This document shows positions 27,601 to 39,600 of a DNA stretch of 64,000 bases, one piece after another. This DNA is from Holothuria scabra (lineage: Eukaryota > Echinodermata > Holothuroidea > Aspidochirotida > Holothuriidae). The notes beneath the pieces are model-generated. The model ran no database searches and was not told where the DNA came from. It saw nothing but the letters and a program-made list of their open reading frames with translations. Numbering within the stretch: the first letter of the stretch is position 1; every line of letters starts with the position of its first letter. The stretch spans positions 14,173,887 to 14,237,886 of the forward strand of contig CM074195.1 in assembly GCA_037179385.1 (NCBI GenBank), in the 5' to 3' direction. Made by a program: the position numbers and the translations under genes.

Positions 27601-30600
27601 TTGTTGAAATCTCAAAGTGTCTAGCTCCCTAAACTTAAAAGTTCAGGCCAAAATTGTATGGTTCGATTGAGCAAGTCGGCTAGTACTTTCTGCCTAGGCT
27701 TAACGTAGGCCTAAGTTAGGCCTAGCCGATGCTACATCTTTCATAAAGCAGGATCGAGTACTGAAGAGGATCAACAAAAATCCACTTGGCCAAGAACATA
27801 AAAAACATTTAAAAGGCATTGGTAAAAAACCCTTATACAACAATCTGCAGTACTTTTGTGAGCTTTAGGTGTAAAGTTTTTCCCTGCGATGTAATTTTCT
27901 TCATCATGTCTAATGTCTTGGACCTTTTGCCATTGCCTAATGTATAGCATATATGTACATTTTGAACCTATTCTACACTTGTATGTTTCTGTGTAATATC
28001 CTTAGGCTAGCCTACTGGGAAATTTAGCTTTCCTACCAATATTTTAGTTGTTCTAGAACATGATATAAAGCATGCAGCAGCATATTTTGGTAGCAGGGTG
28101 GTATCTGCAGCGGGTGAAAACTTACAAACTCTCCCATATAGTGTTACAAGAAGCTGTTCAAAAGTTCTCCCATATATATTAGTGTTAGGAAGTGTCATTG
28201 CAAAATAATGTCTTGACTCTGCAGTATTTATGGGGTTGGTTCAAACCTCTGCACTGAAATCTAACCCTCATCAAAGTCTTAAAAGTATTATTGAACCTTT
28301 CAGTTGGAAAGGATGGGGAGAGGGTCCTTAATTTAGAGTGTTGTGAATTCTCAAGACTTTTTGCAGGTTATTATACAAAACCATCATTATGTCATTTCTT
28401 AATTGTACCATGGTTTTTTAGGGTTGCCCTAGCATGAGAGGGGTCCACTTTTAAAGAAGGTTTGCATGATTCCTATTTTTCATTTCTTGAAGTCAGCTCG
28501 AAGCCTTTTGAAATTGCAATATGTAGAGGTTAAAGGTTTTGTAGGGTCACTGGTGGTCAAAATGTGAATGACAACCTTTTTTAATAGGTGTGAACACATC
28601 TTAAAGTGGGAGACTTATAAAATAGATTTCACATGTGGTTTATGAATGCTTATGGTAAAAAGATGATCCCTATTTTTGGTGGCGGGGACAAAAGTCATGT
28701 GGGATAACAAATTTATTTTTTGAACATGTTAGTATAACATTTGAATGAGAAGATAATGGTACATGATGGGAGTATTTGAAATGGAACATTTGTGTATCAT
28801 CGAAACCTCAATGGAGTTTTGCATTCTGGTTAGAAGATAAATACGGTAGCCCTATGCCTACAATATGTTTTGATATAAGGTATGTGTACTGATATTGTAA
28901 AGTTAATCCTGCTCAGCACTCATTGGACAAGGAGATAATATTCCACATGTAGCATGCCTCCCCCAATTGAAAGTACAAGTGCATTTTACTTGGGATAATG
29001 GACAGGCATGGATTTATCACTGGCACCTAAAAAACTGGTGTTCTACAGCTAGTAGGCGCAGTCAAATATAGGCATTTACAGGTTGTCTGGTACTGATTTT
29101 TTGTACCATGGATGATGATCCTTTGAACAAGTCAACAAGGTTCTCAGATTTATAACAAAACAAGACAGACAGTTACACACAAACACTCAAATTTTTCTTT
29201 TTATATTTATGCCTACACTCAACGCCACCAACTTGGGATCGGTCTGTGGACTACCAGGGGACTGGGTTGACTGATAGGGCATTGCTGGTGTAGAGAATAG
29301 TCTATGCTTCAACTTTTTTATTTGCTTTGATATAGAGAAACTTAAGGGGAGAGTCATTTATCTAACTGGCTGTATGGGCAGTTGTCACATGAAATATAGA
29401 AGTGACTTGGCAATAACTGCCAGTTAGATAAATGACTCTGCCCTAATCTCAAGATTCAGGTCTTTTAATGAACTGTTATTAGTTCTCAGACCTACAGTAC
29501 TTCCCTTCTCTAGTCCAACAATCTTTTGAAAATGTGTTTTGGCAGAATGCTGGGGTTTACAGGGGGCTTAGTAGTAAACATGGGTGGTGTGAAGTAAGGG
29601 ATGGGGTGACTGGAATCGTGATAGTCACAATATGATATCACAAAGGAATGTTAGTTGGCCTGTGTACAGGTGACTCTTTACCCCTTGTACTATTCGGTCT
29701 GCAGGGTGGAGGTCCTCATAACTTGAATTCAAAGCACATTTACTTCAAAGTATGGTTACCTGATGAATCCTTAATGACATTTCACAGAATTATGTGCAAC
29801 TCTCTTTTTCTTCTTTTGTGGCCCTGCTGATCAGATTATATGAATGATTTTTTTATTTGTATCTGTAGAGTGAGACCAACCAGGATATCTGGTTGGCTCC
29901 TCTACTAGCTATATGTTACATCGGTAGAAAAGAGTAGCTTGAAAAAATTGTAACAAATTATGTTTTCTTGTTCTTACCAGATGATTTGACATCTACTGGT
30001 AGTTTAGGTCCAGATGTCTGGTATTTAAAGGGTACCTCTGTCTTTCATCATGAGAGAATATCCAACTTCAACTATGCTCAAGGTCTATCAAACATTAAGG
30101 TAAGGGGGATATTTGCTTAAAAAGGTTGAGATGAACTGCAAAACAGGGTTGTATGAATAGGAGGGGACATATAAAGTATTTGGAAGAGGTGTGTCTAGTT
30201 GGTTTCCGCCCCTTACAGATAATGAGAAGCTTCTGGCAAAATTGGGAATTAATGTCAGATTCTGGAAAGTCCTTGAAATTTTGTCTTCATGTCTAGAATA
30301 ATTTCCATATGCGATCCAGAAAATGGAACATGTTACGTATACTGTAGTTGACACCATGATTTATAGTTTATAAAACACATTCAATGTCAGCAACATTTTT
30401 TCTTTGCAAAGTTTGTCTTTATTTGTGTGGCATTGAAAATAGTCATCTGTGGTTGCGTGTCTTAGAAAGTGGGGGAAATTTGCATTGGCTCTAGGGTAAT
30501 ACCATTGGAGAGTATATTTCTTGTGAGAAAAAATATACTAGGGCATTATTTGTAGGGACTTCCTGAGAGAAGCAAGCGTCGCATGGAAACTCTTGTTGTT

Positions 30601-33600
30601 GAAACAAAATTGACTTGTTCAAGATTCATTCATGTTTGATTCCTTGCCATAGGCAGGCAAGGAATCTATGCGATGGTGATTTCGTGTGTGTGTGTGGGCC
30701 TGTAAACGATACCTTGCCACGTACAAGCCGCTCAGGGGAGCTGAAGCCTCGCACGTCTTTCCTCGCTCACGCGGAGCTCATAACTGGCGTAGCTACCCGA
30801 AAATTCGGACACTGCAATGAGCTTTGTCACATGATATGCAAGAGCCCGCCCTCGCTTGAAACGGCTAAGGGGGAATTCCGACCATTTCCTTACGAGGAAT
30901 AGTTCTGTGTACCCAGTAAGGCATTGAATATGGGTATGTCCTGTGTGTATGTGTGTGTGTGTTTGTGACACTGCTTGTAAACACGATATCTTAAGGTAGG
31001 AATGTCCGACACCTTTCATATTCCGTATATAGATTTGTCATGTTGAGAGGAAGAACCCTATTGTTTTTGGTAGAGGTCAAAGGTCATTTAAGGTCACCAG
31101 CGGTAAAATTGCAAAAACACCAAAAATGGCTTGTAAACACGATATCTTCAGATAGGAGTGACTGACACTCTTCATTCATGCTATATAGATTTGTCATGTT
31201 GAGAGGAAGAACCCTATTGTTTTTGGTAAAAGTTGAAGGTCATTTGAGGTCACCAGCGGTAAAATTGCGAAAACGCCGAAGATGGCTTGTAAACACGATA
31301 TCTACAGATAGGAGTGACCAATACTCTTCATATTTGGGATAAAGATTTGTCATATTGAGAGAAAAAAGCCTATTGCTTTTGGTAGAGGTCAAAGGTCATT
31401 TGAGGTCACCAGCAGTAAAATTGCAAAAACAACGAAAATGGCTTGTAAACATGATATTTTCAGATAGGAGTGACTGACACTTCTCATACTTGGTATATAG
31501 TTTTGTCATGTTGAGAGGAAGAACCCTGTTGTTTTTGGTAGAGGTCAAAGGTCATTTACGGTCACCAGCGGTAAAATTGCAAAAACACCAAAAATGGCTT
31601 GTAAACTCGATATCTTCAGATAGGAGTGACCGATACTCTTCATATTTGGTATATAGATTTTTTAAGCTGAGAAAAAGAAGCCTATTGTTTTTGGTAGAAG
31701 TGGAAGGTCATTTGAGGTCACCAGCAGTAAAATTGCAAAAACTTCGAAAATGGCTTTTAAACACAATATCTTCAGATAGGAGTGACGAACACTTCTCATA
31801 CTTGGTATATAGATTTTACATGTTGAGAGAAAGAAGCCTATTGTTTTTGTAGAGGTCAGAGGTCATTTGAGGTCACCAGCGGTAAAATTGCGAAAACACT
31901 GAAAATGGCTTGTAAACATGATATCTCCAGATAAGAGTGACTGATACTTTTCATATTTGGTATATAGATTTGTCATGTTGAGAGAGAGAAGCCTATTGTT
32001 TTTTGTAGAGGTCAAAGGTCATTTGAGGTAAAATTGCAAAAATGCTGTGCCTAAAATGTAAAGGAAAATCTATCAAACACTGTCAATTTGAAAGCAGGTA
32101 AGGTATTTGATGGCAAGGAATCACTAAGCCTTTTGACTCTTTGGTTTTCCTTCCTTTGCAGAGAGGTGATAGGCTTGGTGTCATACGTAGAGCCAATGGT
32201 AACCTTCATTTCATCTACAACGGTAGTAATTTAGGTGTTGCTGCCACCAATGTTGCTGCTCGTGTCCACTCTTTTGTGCAATTTGACAGTGTGATTACTG
32301 GAGTTCTTGTGCTTAAACAGGATGGTGAGAGAAGGCATTTAGCAGCCTTGTTTTTTTGATAATATTTTAATAATCATTGTTATTGCTTGATTGTTATCCT
32401 TCTATTACTCAGAAAATCTTTAGGGATATATGTGTCTTGTTTTGTACAGGTAATGTATGTGGTAGTGCAGATTGTCATAGATATGTTGCATTAAATATTA
32501 TTACATTACATGCTTGTTATTGCGTGGGGCAACAAATGTGAAGAAATTGTTAGGAATGAAGGCAAGTCTTTCTCTATTTTACCTCCAAACTAGATAAATA
32601 CTACCTAGTAAATATCCCAGAAGAGGCTGAAACTGAACCAACATTATCAAATTGTAAACCTTTCTTTCATATTTCAATTTAACTACAAACTAGAAAAATC
32701 TATTGTAAATATCCCAGAGGAGGCTGAAACTGAACCAACGTTATCAAATTGTAAACCTTTCTTTTATATTTCTATTTAACTACAAACTAGAAAAATCTAT
32801 TGTAAATATCCCAGAAGAGGCTGAAACTGAACCAGCATCATCAGATTGTAAACCTCGCTTTCATCAAGAACATGGCAAGAATGTTACCATTGTTAACAAT
32901 GGGAGAACAGCCTTTAGACCGAATCCCTCAGAGGAGTTTAACTTTGCGATAGTACTTTCTTCAAAACCTTTAAAAAATGGCGAATTATTTGAAGTATTAG
33001 TCGAAGACATGATTTATAGATGGTCTGGTTCTTTGGTGTTAGGTGAGTAATATTTGATATTTTGAAACAAATGGAACTTGGTTTTGTAGACGTGATGTTG
33101 AGTTAGATGGAATTTTACGGCCTGTTTCTATAAACCAGTTGGTTTAAGTTGAGCGGGTCACAGCCTTTTTGAAATGTAGCTCACTGGCTTGTTTTCCCTA
33201 CTCCATTGCTTATGCTGAGCACCAAGCACAATGGCAGTCCTGGTTCCATTTTTAAAGTCTTCAGTATGACCCAGCCCGGACTCAAATTCCCAATCTCTCG
33301 ACTGCAAGTTGGATGCACTAACAACTTGACCATGTTGTCAGTATTGAAATGATGTTGAGAGTTCATGAAGTATATGAAGTAACCCTCCTCCTGGTTCTCC
33401 TTCTTCAGTGTTTTGATCACTCTTCATAATATGTGCAACATCTCTTTATTCATTGTTCTTGTTATTGTCATGACTATTGTGACTGTTATTATCATTGCCA
33501 TGGTATGGTCATGAATACGTTCCTTTTGATGTATTAAGGGTAATTTAAAGAGTTATTATCTCATCGCTCCGTGAGGAGGATGAGATATTGTAGTCACTTT

Positions 33601-36600
33601 GCCTATTGGGCTATATATGGCAATGCCAGCTTAAATCGCAATGGTTGCCATGGTAACGGTAAATTTTCCCAGGTTACTAGTCTCGAGGTCTAACCCATGG
33701 TGAGGTACCCCGGGGTGACTGAAGGTCCATGGCTGAGAGAGGGGTCAAAACCTGTCCGTGTGTGTGTGTGTGTGTTGGTGGGTGAGTGTGTGTGTGTGTG
33801 TGTGTGGGTGTGGGTTTGTCTTTGTGTAAAACAGAGGACCTAAACAATAGACTTCCAGGTCCTCGGTAGTAAATTCAAAAGATTTCTCAAGTCCTCGGTT
33901 GTCTAACAATAGACAGTCTATTGTGAAGGTTAGGGTTAAGTAAGCAGACACAATGGAGATAACAATGAAGTCCTCAGTTGTGTGTAAAAACACGACTGTG
34001 TGTGTGTGTGTGTGTGTGTCCAATTTTGTTTTCTTAATATCTTGTAAACAGCTGAGCCGATTTTCTTCAAACTTGGTAGGATGGTACCTCAGGTGGAACA
34101 ATTGCATTTTGATACACAACCGGAAGTGAAGGTCAAAGGTTACAGGTCAAAGGTCAAATTCGGTGAAAATCACATTTTCTGCTATGTTTCAAAAACGAAA
34201 CGTTCCCCTGACACGAAACTTCACACATACGCTGATTGAATCTAGACCTACCAAAATATGTGGTTGCCATAGCAACAGATGTCAAAGGTCAAGTGGTAGA
34301 ATGGACCAAAAAAATTTCAAGTGATAATTTGTTCGTAAAACAATGTTTTTGTCCCTCAAACTCCTCCTAGTGGGCTGGACCGATTCTTTTCAAAATTGGT
34401 AGGTGGGTACCCCAGGGTGGGAACTTGTGTCTCCCAGACCCTCGGAAGAAAAGGTCAAAGGTCAGAGGTCAAAGGTCACATTTTGCAAAAAAACACTTTT
34501 TTTCCCTATTTTGTACTAAAACTTCAAAAGAAAACCTTCATTTTACATGAAACTTCACAAGTATAATAGGGAAGACTAGTTCTACCAAAATATGTAGTTT
34601 CCATGGCAACCGATGTCAAAGGTCACGTGACAGGGGGTCACATACTTTTTATTGTATTCACTTTAACTTTTAATGGACGCATCCCACAAATCTGAAAGTT
34701 TAAGTGTAATAGCCTAGGCATGATACTGTAAGTTGTACCGATATGTGAGGTTGTCATGGCAACCAAGGACATAGTTCACGTTACAGATTGTCAACGGTTA
34801 AAGTGAGCATGACACGGCCATAAAAATTTTTGTGTATTGCAAGATTAGATACAGTATTTTACAAATATCATCTCACACCCCATTAAAAAACCCGTACAAT
34901 TCGGCATAAATGATATTCGAAGGAAAACTGCATTCAAAATACAATTTCGAAAAATGCCGCAACACCTCGCCTGACTTTTATGACGCAATTGGCGGCACAA
35001 ACCCTGCCCTACGGCGCGCATTTAGATGTTGGACTAATGTAACGTTCGGTAAAGTTATGTTATCTTAGCAACCTCATGAAAACGATTGCATCACAATACA
35101 GAGTCCCACATACAGACAGAGTGGAAGGCGCAGACCATGGTGGGGATTCGGAGCAAATCATTGGCCAATATGTTCGTGTGTTTGTGCGCGTGGGTAAAAA
35201 TAGTTCTGTTTTATTGCAAGAAAAACGCGGTTCGGTCGTTATAAAGAACAGCAATGAATATGTGTGGGCAGACCAAAACAAGCGCGTCCCCACTACGAGC
35301 GCGTCTTTACCCTATGAGCTGTCTGATGAAGATTGCGAATACTAAGCAGTCACCGCGCAATGCACAATTCACAATGTAGTCAGCGGCCACGCTCACTGCT
35401 ATTGTAGCAGTGGTGTTTGCAATTATGTATGCACTAACACGCGTTACCATGCACATGATTCGATGATTGTGAGCTCCCCGGTACCCATTTTTGAGACGCG
35501 TTCACATACGTTTTTGCGCATTAGTTCGAATTTCAAATGGGCTGAGCCTGGCCTGTAATTGGGAATTCAAAACGTCGTATGTCGGTATTTATGGACATAA
35601 GTTAGTAGGGAAATCATTCACTTTATGTCAAGGTGAACCCAAAGAACAGTTACTGAGGAACTTACTTTAGAAGATTTTCGGCCGACACATTAATCTTTTC
35701 TGCGTACTGGCCTGTGGCGAATCCTAGCCCGTGGCAAGGAATAACCCAAGATATGAAACTGTGGGTGGCTAACATTAGGTTAGGCATAGGGCCTACCTAT
35801 CTTACATATTAGTGCCCTGAAAACGCGGTTTTGAAGCATCGCCAAAAAAAGGTACGTGACAATTTCCTTGCCACGGGCTAGGATTCGCCACCGGCCAGTG
35901 CGCAGAAAAGGTTTGTGCGTCGGCCGGAAATCTTCTAACGCCACGCGTTCAACATGGCGCACACACCCAGTTTTTTAATTGAGACGCACATGATGTGCAT
36001 ATCAGCGATCCGGGGCACACGTGAAGTTTGCCGTCACGTCAAGATGGAGAATACGCTCATACAGCTAGTGCCTGAATAATAACAATTACGCACTTGTCTG
36101 AAGCGTCCGCGAAAGCGTCTTACTTTTTATATCATTGCTTTCATATCCATATCAGTTAAGTGTAACAGTCAAGCTAGTTTTCTTTAGAGTGTTGCAAGGG
36201 GATACCAACATCTGAAAAATAAAAAATAAATTTGTTTCAAAATCTTAGATAGGCATACTGGATTAAAAGGGCAACCGTTACAAAGATTGGGTAGCCCTTC
36301 TCCAGTTATTTTATAATCCGGTGTCAGAATTTAAATATCCAAATGATGTTTTTTGTTTTTGAATAAGGGGTGCGCCTATAGTTCCAAGAACTTGATTGGT
36401 CTGTGCCATATTCTTTCCTCTCGCTATCTTACGAAAAAAAACTTCCGTCCCTTGGAACGAAAAAAAAATCGATTCCCAAATGGACTTCAAATAGGAATTT
36501 CAAAGGATTGTGGCATGCAGCTTTAGTATGGTATTTTTCGTCAATGAAATTCTACTGTAGCATAAAAACAGCACAGATAAAACTTCTAGCACATAAATAG

Positions 36601-39600
36601 TTCAAGTTCTGTAACCAACTTGCGCACATGTTAGCGATGAGATATGCAGCTCCGTGGATTGCCCTCTTGTCTTGCTTTTTAAAACAAAATCATTTATAAA
36701 TATTGCCAAATGGGTAAGCTGAGTGAATTTGCCCTTAATCCGAATGAAGTAGCCCCTTACCCTTTCTGCAAGTGGTATTTATGTTTTGTTGACACTGACC
36801 ATATAGTATCAAGTTCTTGGATCTTTGCATGGAAACAAGTGCTCATTTTTTCAATTCATTGTTTTTCTTCCAAGGGTAGTGCAATCTCTGAAAACATTTC
36901 TTTTGATAATACACAGGTGTTACCAGCCAAAAACCAGATGATATTGAACTTCCCAGCACCTTGACTGACCTCACAGCTCATACCTGGATATTAAAGTAAG
37001 ATACCCGTGTTAATTTTATTTAGTATTAAGATAGCTAAGCAAACCAAAGTTACATTTTAAGCTACTTTTTTTTAGACATCCATGATCCAGTACAACTTTA
37101 GTTACTGTGTATTATAGTTTGGTTTTACTAAATTCATATATATGTGTAGACATGACACATAAGTTTGCTATAAAATTTGTGCAAGCTTGAGATGCCTCAT
37201 TCTACTTTCAGTTTGGTGATACTTTCCAGCTGTATAAACAAGGGATGTCAACACTGCTCCTCAAGACTGGGACATGTGTTCTTTTGCAATAAGAGAGCAA
37301 AATTTCCCAGAATTTTCCTTGTATTTTCATGGACAAAATTTGTCTCCAAATTCTTTAATTGTGCAAGAAGAAGCCTCCCAGTTTCCCAACCTTTTCCAGC
37401 CATGAGTGCTGAGTAGACAGTGTCTCCTATCTATGGAAGTCTCTTGCCTTCCTACCTTCATATTTCCAACATTTTCCCTCATGAGGAATTCAGGTGATGT
37501 GTGTAAAGATTATTTTAACTTCTCTATGCCATCCACTTTCAAATGTTTATCATACCATAAGGAATTCAGGTGATGTGTGTAAAGATTATTTTAACTCCTC
37601 TGTGCCATCCACTTTCAAATGTTTATCATACCATAAGGAATTCAGGTGATGTGTGTAAAGATTATTTTAACTTCTCTATGCCATCCACTTTCAAATGTTT
37701 ATCATACCATAAGGAATTCAGGTGATGTGTGTAAAGATTATTTTAACTTCTCTATGCCATCCACTTTCAAATGTTTATCATACCATAAGGAATTCAGGTG
37801 ATGTGTGTAAAGATTATTTTAACTTCTCTATGCCATCCACTTTCAAATGTTTATCATACCATAAGGAATTCAGGTGATGTGTGTAAAGATTATTTTAACT
37901 TCTCTATGCCATCCACTTTCAAATGTTTATCATACCATAAGGAATTCAGGTGATGTGTGTAAAGATTATTTTAACTTCTCTATGCCTTCCACTTTCAAAT
38001 GTTTATCATACCATAAGGAATTCAGGTGATGTGTGTAAAGATTATTTTAACTTCTCTATGCCATCCACTTTCAAATGTTTATCATACCATAAGGAATTCA
38101 GGTGATGTGTGTAAAGATTATTATAACTTCTCTATGCCATCCACTTTCAAATGTTCATAGTACCATAAGCTGTTCTCCTCCATGCAGCAATGGTGTAAAA
38201 ATTTGGAAAGCTGGGAGGATCCATCCCAGGAAATTTTGACATCTGGAGGGAAATTTTGGCATTGAAAAGGAAATATACCTTCTTTGTACATGAAAATATG
38301 GGGAGAATTGTAGGAAGTTCTCCTCCTTTCCTGTAAAATAATTTCACTCTCTTCCTGGGAAGTAAACTTTTTTCAAGCCCTGTCTTTCTATTTTGTGGTA
38401 GCATTTGATCATGCAGTGTTCTTTGAGCAGTAGAACAATGAATAGCTTTCCTTTGTATTTCCACAGTGGTACAAGTATAATTCGTGACGGGTTTGTATTT
38501 AATAGCAGTTTTCCTATAGACCTAGATCAGCTTCAGGTTGGCACCAGAATAGGTGTAGTCAGACATGAAGATGGAACGGTTGATGTTGTACTGGATGGTG
38601 AGGAGAAGTATCAAGCTTTTGTGGATGTTCCTGAAGGTGAATATAATATTGTGTGGATACTACCAGTAGCTGGTATTGTCAATATATAAAGTTTCAGTTC
38701 TTCAGGTCAGAATACCCCACCTTGAGAAATTGTACTCCATGGAGCAGATTCTGTTTGCTCAGCTCATGGGCTTCCAAACCCACCTTCTGCCAAAGTGAAG
38801 AAGACTGTGTCCAATTTAAGATGCAAACTTTATTACCATGATGTGACTTATTAATGTACACTCTCATAAATCATACTACTTCTTTTGAGTGAGTGTGTAC
38901 ACTCCTGTAATCGTAAACTTTAGACTGGAACCTGAGATGTTCTATCATTGTGGTGCATAACCACCTATGCAGTGAACACAGTTATTACAATGACATGACC
39001 AGCTCTGTGGGTGGCATGGGCTACTGCATGATTTAAATGGCCGCGTGTTTGGTCCAACGGTAAGAGCACTGCGTCTCATGCGGGTTCGCTTTCCAGGTCG
39101 AGTCATACCAAAGACTCTAAAAAAGGAACCTACTGCTGTTGTGCGTGATGCTCCGCATAAGCAATGGAGTAGGGATAACAAGCCAGTGAGCTACAACTGG
39201 AAAAAGGCCATGGTGAGCTTGACTTCAACCAATAGGTTGGAAACTGGGCCGTTAAACTCTATCTAACTAAATAACTGCATGATTTAAATGGGATCAGAAT
39301 CACCTTCTTGTGAATATTCATTCACATTCAACCAGTCTCAAGGCCATATATTTCTATGAAAATGCAAAAGAATTTGTTCAGTGTTCAGTTTTGCAGGCAT
39401 TTTGGGATATGAATGAACAAGGAATATACTGTAAAGCCTGCTACTCAGGTGAGAGACATTGTAGGATTCAGTCTCTAATTCATCTTTAAAGGTCACTATA
39501 TGATCACAACACCAGTCATTTAATTAAGGATACCCCAAAACAGCAAATACCTCTCAATGTAGATTTGCTCATTTCCTTGTAAAACGCTCACCATCGTTAC

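Noticed and set aside
35076..35345. 89-codon open frame on + in the CpG-rich tract
   Set aside because: GC-richer sequence has fewer stops, and the translation matches no family I know. It could be element cargo, but nothing supports it as a gene.
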